Made by a program: the position numbers and the translations under genes | The notes under the pieces: generated by a model | Told to the model about the DNA's origin: nothing | The model's input: only the letters and a program-made list of their open reading frames with translations | Database searches by the model: none | Shown here: piece after piece, positions 1 to 9,868 of the stretch | Numbering within the stretch: the first letter of the stretch is position 1 | Layout: every line of letters begins with the position of its first letter | Origin: Pseudomonas cremoricolorata | Lineage (GTDB): Bacteria; Pseudomonadota; Gammaproteobacteria; Pseudomonadales; Pseudomonadaceae | Assembly (NCBI RefSeq): GCF_000759535.1 | Contig: NZ_CP009455.1 | Span: 434,001 to 498,000 of the forward strand | Direction of reading: 5' to 3' | Length of the DNA stretch: 64,000 bases

Positions 1-645
1 GCCCGCCAGGTGTTGACACTGGTCGACGATGGCGACGAGGGCCTCAACCCGGTGAAGGCGACGCTGCTGCGCCGTCAGGTGGCCTACGTCAATTGCCTGG
101 CTGCGCACCTGAAAGGTGAGCCGTGCCCGCCGGAATTGATGGCGTTCATCCCGCAAGGGGAGTTCGAGCGGCGCAACGGCTCGAACAACTTCGCCAACGA
201 CATTCTTGCCGGCTCCGCCGCGCTGCTGGCCCGCGAATACAAGGCCGGGCGGCTCGACAGCATTCGCCTGGCCCGGCTGGAATCGACCCTGGTGGATATT
301 TCCAACGCCCAAGGCGGCATGGAGCGCATCGCCAATACGCCCCTGCCCTTCCCCTACGTGTATTTCCCGCGGCTGTTCATCAGCCTGTTCTGCCTGATCG
401 TGCCGGTCGGCATCGTCGAATCGCTTGGCTGGTTCACCCCGCTGGCCTCCACCGTGGTCGGCTTCATGCTGCTGGCGATCGAGCGAATCGGCACCGACCT
501 GCAGAGCCCGTTCAAGGTCAGCGAACACCAGATCAAGATGGACGCGATCTGCGAGACCATCGAGCGCAACCTGGAATCGATGCAGCGCGAGGCGCAGTGC
601 GAAAGCCAAGGTGACGAAGTACTGATCGAAACGACCCGCAGTTAA
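1..645 (+). CDS. Bestrophin-family anion channel protein, 5' partial
   Basis: The reading frame is open from base 1, so the N-terminus lies outside the window; 214 codons plus stop are visible. The C-terminal half of a bestrophin-like protein is recognisable: a long amphipathic region (LRRQVAYVNCLAAHL), the segment SNNFANDILAG, two hydrophobic segments around FPRLFISLFCLIVPVGIVES and TVVGFMLLAIERIGTDLQ, and the family-typical ending DLQSPF. Bacterial members are inner-membrane pentameric channel homologues of unclear physiological role. The stop codon overlaps the stop of the convergent lprI-like gene. Confidence 0.85.
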   Translation, partial: ARQVLTLVDDGDEGLNPVKATLLRRQVAYVNCLAAHLKGEPCPPELMAFIPQGEFERRNGSNNFANDILAGSAALLAREYKAGRLDSIRLARLESTLVDISNAQGGMERIANTPLPFPYVYFPRLFISLFCLIVPVGIVESLGWFTPLASTVVGFMLLAIERIGTDLQSPFKVSEHQIKMDAICETIERNLESMQREAQCESQGDEVLIETTRS

Positions 646-1034
646 CCTTCAGGGTTAAGCATGCGCTCCAATTCATGGGCGCGGCTCTCGGTCATGTCCT
701 TGATGCACATGGCACCGTCCAGTTGCGAGAGGGTGCCGTCATTCAAACGCCCCCAGAACGTGCAGTTGCTGTCGCGGTAGGCGATCCAGTTGCGCTGCAC
801 TTCGCGCAGAGCCTTCTGTTTCGGCGCTGCAAGTTTGCCCATCAATTGCTTGTAAGCCTGATTCAGGCGCGTGTCCTGGCGAGTGCTTTCGCTCTGGATG
901 CAGGTGCTCATGAGCGAGGTGCTGGAGGCTTTGTCCATGCATTGGGTGTAGGCCTTGGAGCCTTCGGCGGCGTGTGCATTTGAAAGCATCAGAGCCGCGG
1001 CGATGGCGCTGGTCACAAGGGGGAGCTTGAGCAT
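642..1034 (-). CDS. LprI/DUF1311-family secreted protein
   Basis: About 130 residues. The chosen ATG gives a basic n-region and a clear signal peptide (MLKLPLVTSAIAAALMLSNAHA). An ATG five codons upstream (1049) is possible but would add an acidic MDDPL leader, which is unusual for a signal peptide. The mature part has four cysteines and the DUF1311/LprI pattern (C..., NQAYKQLM, QRNWIAYRDSNC, C), known from lysozyme-inhibitor-like lipoproteins. There is no lipobox, so it is probably a free periplasmic protein. It is convergent with the bestrophin gene and shares stop-codon bases with it. Function is assigned by family only. Confidence 0.75.
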   Translation of the reverse strand: MLKLPLVTSAIAAALMLSNAHAAEGSKAYTQCMDKASSTSLMSTCIQSESTRQDTRLNQAYKQLMGKLAAPKQKALREVQRNWIAYRDSNCTFWGRLNDGTLSQLDGAMCIKDMTESRAHELERMLNPEG

Positions 1035-1227
1035 GAGTGGGTCGTCCATTGGTTGTGCGCAAAATGTGCAGGAATTACGCCTGACAGCTCTGCCAGTCGA
1101 GCGCTATCCGAGTATCCAAGACAGTCTGTCAGATACGCCCGGCAGAGACAGACATGACTGATCGCTTGACTCTGCAAGCCCCGGGCAGTTCCGGCAAATG
1201 CAACAACGCAGTGCACACGCCCTACCG

Positions 1228-1815
1228 CTACAACACTTGCCCCTGCTCGGCCGGCATCAACACCGCCCCCGGCTCGAAGCGCAGCGCCGGCGTCTGCAAC
1301 CCGGCATACACCACCGCCAACAGCGCCACGATCATCGCGCCATCCCACCAGCGCCAGCCCGGCACATCCAAGGCACTGCGCGCCTTCCAGCAATGCCAGG
1401 CCTGGCCTGCGCAGAACGCCAGCAGCGCCAGCGCCCACAGATAAAAGCCCAGTCCCAGTGCAGTGACGTCATGGAAGGCATAGCTGACGTTATCCGGCAG
1501 CCGCTCGATGGCAAAGCTGCCCAGCGCCATATACAGCGCGCCAACACCCGCCAACAGCGCCAGGCGCCGGAAGCGTCGATGCGCCAGAACAGCCAGGGCG
1601 AACAAAGGATTGGCGAACCACTGGAACAGCCCGAAGGGCATGCCCCATGGCCCGTAGATGAGCATCTGCAACGCAGACAACTGATAGCCGCCGCTCATGT
1701 GTGCGCCGGCGAAGAACAGGCTGGCGAGGTACAGCAGCAGGCTCAGGGAGAGGTAGTAGGCAGGCAAGAACACGACCGCAGGCAATTGAAACGGGGCCCG
1801 ACCATAACCCGGCAA
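1228..1815 (-). CDS. Predicted integral membrane protein of unknown function
   Basis: 195 residues with about five hydrophobic segments (VVFLPAYYLSLSLLLYLASLFFAGA, WFANPLFALAVLAH, LALLAGVGALYMALGSFA, LGLGFYLWALALLAFCAGQAWH, MIVALLAVVYAGLQT). No family is recognised. The gene starts 20 bp downstream of the acetyltransferase stop on the same strand, so the two are probably co-transcribed. Rich in W, G and A, with no soluble domain. Confidence 0.6.
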   Translation of the reverse strand: MPGYGRAPFQLPAVVFLPAYYLSLSLLLYLASLFFAGAHMSGGYQLSALQMLIYGPWGMPFGLFQWFANPLFALAVLAHRRFRRLALLAGVGALYMALGSFAIERLPDNVSYAFHDVTALGLGFYLWALALLAFCAGQAWHCWKARSALDVPGWRWWDGAMIVALLAVVYAGLQTPALRFEPGAVLMPAEQGQVL

Positions 1816-1835
1816 CGAATAGCGCTCAACCGCAC

Positions 1836-2405
1836 TCAGGCCACCGGCGGTTCCAGCAGCAGACCATACAGCCCTGAGTCGGACAGTTCACCGGCGATAC
1901 ACCAGCGTGCACGCAAGGCGCCTTCGAGCACGAAACCCTGACGCTCCAAGGTGCGCGCCGAACCGTCGTTACGCGGGTCGATTTCCGCCTCCAGGCGGCG
2001 CAGGTGCAGGGTGTGGGCCAGGTAGTCGATAAAGCAAGTCAGCGCTTCATCCATGTAGCCGCGCCCTTGCACGGCGCTGCTCAGGCAGTAGCCGATTTCG
2101 CCGCGGCGAGAGGCCGGCTCGAGGTTGAACAGCTGGACCATGCCGATCAGCTCGGTGTTGTCACGGCGGTACATGCCCAGCTTGAGCTGACGCCCTTCGA
2201 CATAAGCCTCACGGTCAGCCGCCAGGGCGCTCTCGGCCTCGGCCACGTCCTGCCACGGCGCGTGATGCCAGTAACGCATCACCTGCGGGTCGGCCATGAT
2301 CGTCAGCCAGGTCGGTGCATCGGCATGACGCATGGGCCGCAGGAGCAGGCGCGGGCTGTGCAGGCACAGATCGCTGGGGAAGCTGTAAGGCTGGGGCACG
2401 CGCAC
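1836..2405 (-). CDS. GNAT N-acetyltransferase, RimJ/RimL type
   Basis: 189 residues showing the RimJ/RimL-like acetyltransferase layout: N-terminal beta strand LHSPRLLLRPMRHADAPTW, the acceptor-side helix, strand TELIGMVQLFNL, then EIGYCLSS-VQGRGYMDEAL, which is the acetyl-CoA pyrophosphate loop (Q/RxxGxG/A type), and the C-terminal motif IDPRNDGSARTLERQGFVLEG. Such enzymes acetylate protein N-termini or small amines; the substrate cannot be read from sequence. It is the first gene of a likely two-gene unit with the downstream membrane protein. Confidence 0.85.
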   Translation of the reverse strand: MRVPQPYSFPSDLCLHSPRLLLRPMRHADAPTWLTIMADPQVMRYWHHAPWQDVAEAESALAADREAYVEGRQLKLGMYRRDNTELIGMVQLFNLEPASRRGEIGYCLSSAVQGRGYMDEALTCFIDYLAHTLHLRRLEAEIDPRNDGSARTLERQGFVLEGALRARWCIAGELSDSGLYGLLLEPPVA

Positions 2406-2511
2406 TCTCCGTTACCGTGACATGACGCTCCAGTGTCATCCGAGAAGTGTGCGCGAGCGGATCAGGCCTTGGTCGTATGGACATCTGCGACAACCGCCAC
2501 GACAGCCTCTA

Positions 2512-2895
2512 TCACGCCACCTGTGCGCCGTCGTCGTTATCGTCCGGCCAATGCGGTTCGTTGGCCTCCAGCGGTGGCAGGCCATAGGCCGCACGCGCTG
2601 CATCGCAACTGGGGTTGTGCACACCATCGACCCACGAGGCCTCGAACTCGCGGCAGGGGCTGGAGCGGTTGGCGTAGATGCTGCAACCGACCCTCTTGCC
2701 GATCTCGCCATCCAGGCTGATGCAACGGGTGGGCTTGGCATCGGTGCCGATCATGGCCACACGGGTGGGGTTGATCTGTACCACCAGATCATCGGGCACC
2801 AAACCGCCGGCAGACTGGCATTCGCCCCAGAAGAAAGACACACGAAAAAACCCGCAGCAGGCGCCGCAGTCAAGGCAAGGGTTGTATTCGGACAT
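2512..2895 (-). CDS. YkgJ-family cysteine cluster protein
   Basis: About 127 residues from ATG 2895 (MSEYNPCLDCGACC); an upstream in-frame start at 2904 adds only MGI. The N-terminal CxxCxxCC cluster and further cysteines (RC, GC, SPC, SC) are the YkgJ/Fe-S-oxidoreductase-like zinc or iron-sulfur binding pattern. Family function is unknown; members are often annotated as putative Fe-S or Zn-chelating proteins. It is a single gene between the GNAT gene and alaC, all on the minus strand but with gaps that argue against a shared transcript. Confidence 0.8.
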   Translation of the reverse strand: MSEYNPCLDCGACCGFFRVSFFWGECQSAGGLVPDDLVVQINPTRVAMIGTDAKPTRCISLDGEIGKRVGCSIYANRSSPCREFEASWVDGVHNPSCDAARAAYGLPPLEANEPHWPDDNDDGAQVA

Positions 2896-3014
2896 GATGC
2901 CCACGGAGGGAGAGTTGAGGGGAGCGGGTCTTGCCCGCGCGCTCTTTTTAATCCAAGGCCGTGCGGCTGAGAAGAGGGGCGATGAAAAATAAATCGCCGT
3001 CGATCCGACAGTAT

Positions 3015-3039
3015 GAGGAGGCCGCCTGGCGACCTCCTC
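3015..3039 (-). terminator. Probable terminator of alaC
   Basis: Inverted repeat GAGGAGG / CCTCCTC, seven perfect pairs with a further CGCC/GGCG inner stem, directly after the alaC stop. The immediate T-tract is weak, so this may be a Rho-assisted or mRNA-stabilising hairpin. Confidence 0.45.
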
Positions 3040-3046
3040 GACCGGG

Positions 3047-4255
3047 CTATTTGTGGCTCAGGCCGTCGGCGCGGAACATCTGCCGGATGCCGCGAATGGC
3101 CTGGCGGATACGGTCCTGGTTCTCGATCAGGGCAAAACGTACATGGTCGTCGCCATAGTCACCGAAGCCGATACCCGGCGACACGCAGACTTTGGCTTCG
3201 GCCAGCAATTTCTTGGCGAACTCCAGCGAGCCCAGGTGGGCATACGCCTCGGGAATCTTCGCCCAGACATACATAGAGGCCTTGGGGTTCTCGACCATCC
3301 AACCCAGCTCGTGCAGCCCCTTGACCAACAGGTTGCGCCGCTGCCGGTACTGCTCGGCGATATCGCGCACGCACTGCTGATCGCCCTCCAGCGCGGCGAT
3401 GGCGGCCACTTGCAGCGGTGTGAAGGTGCCGTAGTCGTGGTAGCTCTTGATCCGCGCCAGGGCGCCGACCAGCTCCGGGTTGCCGACCATGAAGCCGATG
3501 CGCCAGCCGGCCATGTTGTAGCTCTTGGACAAGGTGAAGAACTCCACGGCGATGTCCTTGGCCCCCGGCACCTGCATGATCGACGGTGCCTTCCAGCCGT
3601 CGTAGACGATATCGGCGTAGGCCAGGTCGTGAATCACCAGCACGTTGTACTGCTTGGCCAGCGCCACCACGCGCTCGAAGAAGTCCAGTTCGACGCACTG
3701 CGCGGTCGGGTTGGAGGGAAAGCCCAGAATCATCATCTTCGGCTTGGGAATCGACTCGCGGATCGCCCGCTCCAGCTCATTGAAAAAATCCACCCCCGGC
3801 ACCAGCGGCACCGAGCGCACCTGCGCACCGGCGATCACTGCGCCGTAGATATGAATGGGGTAGCTGGGGTTAGGCACCAGCACGGTGTCACCCTGATCGA
3901 GGGTGGCGAGCATCAGGTGCGCCAGGCCTTCCTTGGAACCGATGGTGACGATGGCTTCGCTTTCCGGGTCGATATCGACCTCGTAGCGCTGCTTGTACCA
4001 GTTGGAGATGGCCCGGCGCAGACGCGGGATACCGCGGGAGGTGGAGTAGCCATGGGTGTCGTCACGCTGGGCGACCTGCACCAGTTTCTCGACGATGTGC
4101 GGCGGCGTGGCGCCGTCAGGGTTGCCCATGCTCAGGTCGATGATGTCCTCGCCACGGCGGCGGGCGGCCATCTTCAGTTCGGCGGTGATGTTGAACACGT
4201 AGGGCGGGAGGCGATCGATGCGCGAAAAGCGGCGTGGCGTGACGGAGTCGGCCAT
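3047..4255 (-). CDS. alaC: Alanine transaminase AlaC (class I/II aminotransferase)
   Basis: 402 residues from ATG 4255, supported by an upstream GAGGAAA ribosome site eight bases away; a longer frame to 4333 lacks this support. This is a fold-type I PLP enzyme: SMGNPDG near the N-terminus, [12 protein letters not shown] contacting [19 protein letters not shown] with the Schiff-base lysine, and the C-terminal arginine in VRFALIEN for the carboxylate. The overall sequence resembles AlaC (YfdZ), which interconverts pyruvate and alanine with glutamate. Monocistronic and cytosolic. Confidence 0.88.
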   Translation of the reverse strand: MADSVTPRRFSRIDRLPPYVFNITAELKMAARRRGEDIIDLSMGNPDGATPPHIVEKLVQVAQRDDTHGYSTSRGIPRLRRAISNWYKQRYEVDIDPESEAIVTIGSKEGLAHLMLATLDQGDTVLVPNPSYPIHIYGAVIAGAQVRSVPLVPGVDFFNELERAIRESIPKPKMMILGFPSNPTAQCVELDFFERVVALAKQYNVLVIHDLAYADIVYDGWKAPSIMQVPGAKDIAVEFFTLSKSYNMAGWRIGFMVGNPELVGALARIKSYHDYGTFTPLQVAAIAALEGDQQCVRDIAEQYRQRRNLLVKGLHELGWMVENPKASMYVWAKIPEAYAHLGSLEFAKKLLAEAKVCVSPGIGFGDYGDDHVRFALIENQDRIRQAIRGIRQMFRADGLSHK

Positions 4256-4434
4256 GGGGTGTTTCCTCGAAGTACGTAAGCGCCCGGAACCGTCCGAGCG
4301 ACGCTGGCCACTGCGGCGGCCATGACGAAACATACTGCCGTAAACCGACTCTTGTAAACGAATATTTCCTGTTTAGCGGATGATTTTCAGATGCTTTGCA
4401 TGAAATATGGCGCATAGGCTTTGCGCCGCCCAAT

Positions 4435-4464
4435 AAAAAACCCCGACGCAAGCGTCGGGGTTTT
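4435..4464 (-). terminator. Rho-independent terminator of the cyo operon
   Basis: Perfect stem CCCCGACGC / GCGTCGGGG with a two-base loop. On the minus strand it ends in a run of six T, 23 bp past the cyoE stop. The plus strand also has four T, so it could work in both directions. Confidence 0.9.
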
Positions 4465-4486
4465 CAGTGCAGCAACTGCCGGGCTA

Positions 4487-5374
4487 TCAGCGTGCGTAGG
4501 TCATCAGCACGTCGGCGGCGGTCTGGCTGTCCACCGACATCATCAGGCTCAGGGCCGTGACGGTGAGGATGGAGAAACCAAAGACCTTGCGCGCCCACTT
4601 GCTGTCGTCCTCGGCCTTGTAGCCGCCCCAGGCCATGTACAACCAGTACAGGCCCATGGCCGCGGCGACCACCAGGTAACCCAGGCCGGCGTAACCGCCC
4701 AGGGTCAGCATCAAGGTGGCCAGCACGAACGCCAGCACGTACAGCACGATCTGCTTCTTCGCTGCCAGAACACCGCGCGCCACCGGCAGAACCGGGATGT
4801 TGGCCGCGCTGTAGTCCTTGAAGCGGAAGATGGCGATGGCGAAGCTGTGCGGCATCTGCCACAGGCTGAACATCACCAGCAGCGTGAAGGCTGCCAGGTC
4901 GAAGCTGTTGCTCACGGCGCAGTAGCCGATCACCGGAGGCATGGCACCGGACAGGCTGCCGACCAAGGTGCCGTGCACCGACTTACGCTTGAGCCAGAGG
5001 CTGTAGAAGCCCACATACACCACGAAACCGATCAGTGCGCAGTACGCCGCCAGCGGGTTGGCCTGGACGTACAGCAGGCTGAAGCCGGCCACCCCGAGCA
5101 GGGTGGCGTAGAGCAGCGCCACGGGCAGGGACATGGCGCCCTGAACCATGGCGCGATTCTTCGTGCGCTCCATTTTCTGATCGATGTCACGGTCGATGCA
5201 GTTGTTGAATGCACAGCCGGAAGCGACCACCAGGGACGTGCCGACGATCACCGCCAGCAGCAGTGCGAAGTCCACGTGGCCCTTGGCAGCCAGGAAGAAA
5301 CCACCTGCCACGGAAATCACGTTGCCGAAGATGATGCCCGGCTTGGTGATCTGGATGAAGTGCTTCACGGACAT
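4487..5374 (-). CDS. cyoE: Protohaem IX farnesyltransferase (haem O synthase)
   Basis: 295 residues, last gene of cyoABCDE. A polytopic UbiA-family prenyltransferase with nine or so membrane segments. The aspartate-rich catalytic motif [17 protein letters not shown] (DxxxD type) follows the second segment, and YTDVLKR-like loop 2 is represented by [13 protein letters not shown]. The enzyme adds a farnesyl group to haem b to make haem O for the high-spin site of CyoB. It lies 11 bp downstream of cyoD and just before a strong terminator, so it is translated from the operon mRNA. Confidence 0.97.
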   Translation of the reverse strand: MSVKHFIQITKPGIIFGNVISVAGGFFLAAKGHVDFALLLAVIVGTSLVVASGCAFNNCIDRDIDQKMERTKNRAMVQGAMSLPVALLYATLLGVAGFSLLYVQANPLAAYCALIGFVVYVGFYSLWLKRKSVHGTLVGSLSGAMPPVIGYCAVSNSFDLAAFTLLVMFSLWQMPHSFAIAIFRFKDYSAANIPVLPVARGVLAAKKQIVLYVLAFVLATLMLTLGGYAGLGYLVVAAAMGLYWLYMAWGGYKAEDDSKWARKVFGFSILTVTALSLMMSVDSQTAADVLMTYAR

Positions 5375-5385
5375 GCAGACTTACC

Positions 5386-5718
5386 TCACTTGGCCATCAT
5401 TTCGATGTGGATGCTGAACATGATCCACAGCGACAGGCCGACCAACAGTGCAATCACCATGACGGTGAAGAGGAACGTCGAAACGTTGTTGCGTTGCTGC
5501 TTGGAGCGGTCCATGTGCAGGAAGTACACCAGGTGTACCACTACCTGGATCACTGCCATGGCGACGATCACCAGAACCGTGAGGTTCTTCGGCAGCATGG
5601 GCGACATGGCCAGGGCGAACGGGATCGCGGTCAGGATGATCGACAGTACGAAGCCGATCATGTACGACTTCACGCTACCGTGGCTGTCGTCGTGATGCGT
5701 GTCGTGTGCATTGGCCAT
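5386..5718 (-). CDS. cyoD: Cytochrome bo3 ubiquinol oxidase subunit IV
   Basis: 110 residues with a short polar N-terminus ([18 protein letters not shown]) and three membrane helices, the normal layout of CyoD (COX4_pro). Subunit IV assists assembly of the CuB site in subunit I. Its ATG overlaps the cyoC stop codon by one base (TAATG), indicating translational coupling. Confidence 0.97.
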   Translation of the reverse strand: MANAHDTHHDDSHGSVKSYMIGFVLSIILTAIPFALAMSPMLPKNLTVLVIVAMAVIQVVVHLVYFLHMDRSKQQRNNVSTFLFTVMVIALLVGLSLWIMFSIHIEMMAK

Positions 5719-6341
5719 TACAGAACCCCCAGCAGATAAACGACGGTGAATACGCAGATCCAGACCACGTCGAGGAAGTGCCAGAACAGGCTCAGGCAGC
5801 TCATGCGGGTCTTGGCGGTCGGCGTGATGCCGTGCTTGTTGATCTGGAACATCATGATCGCCATCCAGATCAGGCCGGCGGTCACGTGCAGGCCGTGGGT
5901 ACCGACCAGCGCGAAGAACGCCGACAGGAAGCCACTGCGCTGCGGGCCGTAACCCTCGCCGATCAGGTGATGGAATTCATAGATTTCCATCGCGATGAAG
6001 CCCGCACCGAACAGGAAGGTCACTGCCAACCAGCCCAGTACGCCTGCCTTGTTACCGGCGAACATCTTCAGCATGGCGAAGCCGAAGGTGATCGAGGACA
6101 GCAGCAGGAACGCGGTTTCTACCAGCACGAAGTCGAGCTGGAAGATGTCATGACCCGACGGGCCGCCGGCAAAACTGCCGGACAGCACCGCGTAGGTGGC
6201 GAAGAGCGACGCAAACAGGATGCAGTCGGTCATCAGGTACAGCCAGAAACCGAGTACGGTCATCTGGCCCGAGTCGTGGTGGTGATCGTCGTGCCCATGG
6301 TCGTGGCCATGAGCGTCACCGTGGATTACTTGACTGGACAT
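5718..6341 (-). CDS. cyoC: Cytochrome bo3 ubiquinol oxidase subunit III
   Basis: 207 residues with a histidine-rich cytosolic N-terminus ([17 protein letters not shown]) and five membrane helices, as in five-helix CyoC proteins. The COX3 signature [12 protein letters not shown] and [12 protein letters not shown] are visible. It packs against subunit I in the quinol oxidase. Separated from cyoB by three bases and overlapping cyoD by one. Confidence 0.97.
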   Translation of the reverse strand: MSSQVIHGDAHGHDHGHDDHHHDSGQMTVLGFWLYLMTDCILFASLFATYAVLSGSFAGGPSGHDIFQLDFVLVETAFLLLSSITFGFAMLKMFAGNKAGVLGWLAVTFLFGAGFIAMEIYEFHHLIGEGYGPQRSGFLSAFFALVGTHGLHVTAGLIWMAIMMFQINKHGITPTAKTRMSCLSLFWHFLDVVWICVFTVVYLLGVL

Positions 6342-6344
6342 TGA

Positions 6345-8363
6345 TTACACCCGTTCAAACGTTTCGACACGTGCGCCATTGGTAGGCACACCGGCGAGCT
6401 GCAGAGCCCGATGGCGTTCACCTTCGATACGCGCCACTTCTTCAGCCGGAACCATGTAGCCCTGATCGTCACGCGCAGCGTGGCGAACGAAGACGGCGAT
6501 GGTCGCAACCAGGCTCAGACCTACCAGCCACCAGATGTGCCAGATGAAGGCGAAGCCGAAGACGGTCAGCAGCAGGCCCATGAACAAACCGGTGGAGGTA
6601 TTGCTCGGCATGTGGATCGCTTCGTACTTGGCCGGAACCTTGTAGGCGACACCGGCTTCCTTGGCTTCGTGCCAAGCGTCCAGACCCACTTTCTCAGGCA
6701 TGTGAGCGAAGTTGTAGAACGGTGGTGGCGACGAAGTGGACCATTCCAGGGTACGGCCGCCCCATGGGTCGCCAGTGACGTCCATGTTCTGCTTGCGATC
6801 GCGGACCGAGACGAAGATCTGGATCAGCTGGCAGGCGATACCGAACAGGATCAGCACGGCGCCGACGACGGCTACGTACAGGTAGGGTTCCCACAGCGGG
6901 TTGTCGGAGTGGTTCAGACGACGGGTCATGCCCATGAAGCCCAGCGCGTACAGCGGCATGAAGGCCACGTAGAAGCCGGAGATCCAGAACCAGAACGCAG
7001 CCTTGCCCCACTTCTCGTTCAGGGTGAAGCCGAAGGCTTTCGGGAACCAGAAGGAGAAGCCAGCGATGTAGCCGAAGACGGCACCGCCGATGATCACGTT
7101 GTGGAAGTGAGCGATCACGAACAGGCTGTTGTGCAGAACGAAGTCAGCACCCGGTACAGCCAGCAGAACGCCGGTCATACCACCGATCGAGAAGGTGACC
7201 ATGAAGCCCAGGGTCCACATGATCGGCGCGGTGAAGCGCAGACGGCCCTGGTAGATGGTGAACAGCCAGTTGAACAGCTTCACACCGGTCGGGATGGAGA
7301 TCAGCATCGTCGCCAGGCCGAAGAAGGTGTTGACGCTGGCGCCGGCACCCATGGTGAAGAAGTGGTGCAGCCAGACCGCAAAGCCCAGTACGGCGATCGC
7401 GCCCGAGGCGTAGATCATCGCGTGATGGCCGAACAGACGCTTGCCCGCGAAGGTCGAGGTGACTTCCGAGAACACACCGAAGGCCGGCAGGATGAGGATG
7501 TACACCTCAGGGTGACCCCACGCCCAGAACAGGTTGACGTACATCATCGGGTTCCCACCAAGCTCGTTGGTGAAGATGTGGAAGTCCAGATAACGGTCAA
7601 CGGTCAGCAGTGCGAGTGCGGCAGTCAGGATCGGGAACGAAGCGACGATCAGCACGTTGGCCCAGGTGCAGGTCCAGGTGAAGATCGGCATGTCCATCAG
7701 TTTCATGCCAGGGGCGCGCATCTTCATCACGGTGACGAGGAAGTTCACGCCGGTCAGTGTCGTACCCAGACCTGATAGCTGTAGCGCCCAGATGTAGTAG
7801 TCGACACCCACCCCAGGACTGTACTGAATACCCGCAAGCGGCGGATAGGCAACCCAGCCGGTCTTGGCGAATTCACCGACGCCCAGCGAGATGTTGACCA
7901 GCAGCACGCCTGCCAGCAGCAGGTAGAAGCTCAGGGAGTTGAGGAACGGGAAGGCCACGTCACGGGCACCGATCTGCAGCGGAACCGCAAGGTTCATCAG
8001 ACCGGTGAAGAACGGCATCGCCATGAAGATGATCATGATCACACCGTGGGCGGTGAAGATCTGGTCATAGTGTTCAGGCGGCAGATAGCCTTCGGAGCCG
8101 CCGGTGGCGACCGCCAGCTGCGTACGCATCATGATGGCGTCAGCGAAGCCACGCAGCAGCATGATCATCGCGACGATGATGTACATCACGCCGATTTTCT
8201 TGTGGTCGACCGTGGTCAGCCACTCGGACCACAAGTAGGTCCACTTGCGGAAATACGTAATCAGACCGACGACAGCGATACCACCGAGCGCGATCATGGC
8301 AAGCGTCACCATGACTATCGGCTCGTGATAGGGTATCGCCTCCAGACTTAATTTACCGAACAT
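6345..8363 (-). CDS. cyoB: Cytochrome bo3 ubiquinol oxidase subunit I
   Basis: 672 residues, the full length expected for CyoB with fifteen membrane helices. It contains the haem-copper signature: [14 protein letters not shown] with the cross-linked His-Tyr pair of the CuB site, HHFFTMG for the other CuB histidines, and [10 protein letters not shown] with the haem-ligand histidines of helix X. It reduces oxygen with electrons from ubiquinol and pumps protons across the inner membrane. The start follows GAGGAG and lies four bases after the cyoA stop. Confidence 0.98.
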   Translation of the reverse strand: MFGKLSLEAIPYHEPIVMVTLAMIALGGIAVVGLITYFRKWTYLWSEWLTTVDHKKIGVMYIIVAMIMLLRGFADAIMMRTQLAVATGGSEGYLPPEHYDQIFTAHGVIMIIFMAMPFFTGLMNLAVPLQIGARDVAFPFLNSLSFYLLLAGVLLVNISLGVGEFAKTGWVAYPPLAGIQYSPGVGVDYYIWALQLSGLGTTLTGVNFLVTVMKMRAPGMKLMDMPIFTWTCTWANVLIVASFPILTAALALLTVDRYLDFHIFTNELGGNPMMYVNLFWAWGHPEVYILILPAFGVFSEVTSTFAGKRLFGHHAMIYASGAIAVLGFAVWLHHFFTMGAGASVNTFFGLATMLISIPTGVKLFNWLFTIYQGRLRFTAPIMWTLGFMVTFSIGGMTGVLLAVPGADFVLHNSLFVIAHFHNVIIGGAVFGYIAGFSFWFPKAFGFTLNEKWGKAAFWFWISGFYVAFMPLYALGFMGMTRRLNHSDNPLWEPYLYVAVVGAVLILFGIACQLIQIFVSVRDRKQNMDVTGDPWGGRTLEWSTSSPPPFYNFAHMPEKVGLDAWHEAKEAGVAYKVPAKYEAIHMPSNTSTGLFMGLLLTVFGFAFIWHIWWLVGLSLVATIAVFVRHAARDDQGYMVPAEEVARIEGERHRALQLAGVPTNGARVETFERV

Positions 8364-8366
8364 CTC

Positions 8367-9311
8367 TTACTCCTCTGCCCCGGCAGCTGATTGCTTACTC
8401 GACTCAACACCCTGGGTTGTGGCCAGATCCTTGCTGCCTTCCTGTTCGTGGCTCGGACGACCGCGATTCATACCAGCGTACTTGTCGACGATGATCTGGA
8501 ACTGGTCGGGCGAGGCCTCGCTGTACAGCGCAACTGGGTTGTTTTCGCTAGGTTTGGCCAAGGCCTCGTAGGCTGCCTTGTCCAGTTTCAACGGCGACCG
8601 CTTCACTTCAGCGACCCAGGCATCGAACTCAGCCTGGGAAGTAGCGGTAGCCTTGAACTTCATACCGGTGAAACCGGCGCCGCTGTAGTTGGCGCTGATA
8701 CCGTCGAATACACCTTCTTCGTTGGCGATCAGGTGAATCTTGGTGGTCATGCCGGCCATGGCGTAAATCTGGCCGCCCAGACCCGGAATGAAGAACGAGT
8801 TCATCACGGCATCGGAGGTCACGCGGAAATTGACCGGAGTGTTGGCCGGGAAGTTGATCTTGTTCACCGTGGCAATGCCTTGCTCGGGATAGATGAACAG
8901 CCATTTCCAGTCCAGGGCGATCACGTCGATCTGTACCGGCTTGACATCGGAGTCTAGCGGACGATAGGGATCGAGGCGGTGCGTGGAGAGGTAGGTGACG
9001 TAGCCCAGGGCGATGATGATCAGGATCGGGATGATCCACACCGCGGCTTCGATCTTGGTCGAGTGCGACCAGTCAGGGGTGTAGGTGGCGGCTTTGTTGG
9101 AAGCACGGTACTTCCAGGCAAAGGCCAGGGTCATGATGATGACCGGCACCACCACCAGCAGCATCAGGCCGGTTGCGATCAGGATCAGGTTCTTTTGCTC
9201 AATGCCGACCTGGCCCTTCGGGTCGAGCAGGGTCCAGTTGCACCCACTGAGTAAAAGCATGCCTAAAACGGGCAATATGCCGAACAGTCTGGGGTAACGC
9301 TTTTTACTCAT
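8367..9311 (-). CDS. cyoA: Cytochrome bo3 ubiquinol oxidase subunit II (lipoprotein)
   Basis: 314 residues. The lipobox LLLSGC near residue 24 and two membrane helices precede a periplasmic cupredoxin domain containing DVIALDWKWLFIYPEQGIATVN and FFIPGLGGQIYAMAGM. The copper ligands of cytochrome c oxidase subunit II are absent, as expected for a quinol oxidase. It is the first gene of the operon; the promoter should lie in the 557-bp stretch upstream. In other pseudomonads cyo expression is lowered when oxygen is scarce and modulated by Crc, which is knowledge of the family and not visible here. Confidence 0.97.
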   Translation of the reverse strand: MSKKRYPRLFGILPVLGMLLLSGCNWTLLDPKGQVGIEQKNLILIATGLMLLVVVPVIIMTLAFAWKYRASNKAATYTPDWSHSTKIEAAVWIIPILIIIALGYVTYLSTHRLDPYRPLDSDVKPVQIDVIALDWKWLFIYPEQGIATVNKINFPANTPVNFRVTSDAVMNSFFIPGLGGQIYAMAGMTTKIHLIANEEGVFDGISANYSGAGFTGMKFKATATSQAEFDAWVAEVKRSPLKLDKAAYEALAKPSENNPVALYSEASPDQFQIIVDKYAGMNRGRPSHEQEGSKDLATTQGVESSKQSAAGAEE

Positions 9312-9868
9312 CTCACGACCTCTAGATCAGCTTGCTTCAATGCAATTGTGTTTTGGTAGCCAACACTTCGTCCTGCCAAGCGTTAGCATTTTTCGCTCGA
9401 ATTCGCTCCTGCCTGTGATCCGACTGCAGGATCTGGCTTGGAGCGTGCTCAACGGTGCTTAGGTATCTTAGGCAAACGGCCTGTGCTTCAGACCAAGTCC
9501 ATTTGGTGCGAGAAAACGCGGAGGGGTGTCCGCCCGGGATCGCCGTAGGGCGATACTCGACGAAGTCAGCAAAAAGGAGGCTGAAGCTTCCTTCTATCCT
9601 GCGACTCGCAAGCAGTTGCCGAACGGAAATTGGGGGCGATTGTAGTTAGCTGGGCTGCTGGTGACTATGACTTATTGAGCAACAGTCTTTTACATCTGCG
9701 GTAACAATGAACCGCACAATGTCAGCTTTGCGACAGTTTGTCGCACCCCTGCCCATCCCGTTGCAAGCCGCGTGGCATAAGGCTTTGCAGGTCTGGCGCA
9801 GGGCCTGTGGAGGAAAGACCGGGTCCAGCGTCAGGGGATTCCACGGCCCTCAGGGTGCGGCATTTTGT
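9312..9868. other. Non-coding region upstream of cyoA
   Basis: 557 bp between cyoA and the dsbB stop. No convincing gene: the short frames here lack ribosome sites and homology that I recognise. It should hold the cyo promoter. A perfect 7-bp inverted repeat with a 3-base spacer (TGCGACA-GTT-TGTCGCA) lies at 9729-9745, about 125 bp past dsbB and 418 bp before cyoA. It may be an operator or a weak transcription stop. Confidence 0.5.

Noticed and set aside
2925..2958. Strong terminator after the position of the YkgJ start
   Set aside because: The GC-rich hairpin with T-run points along the plus strand, where no gene ends.
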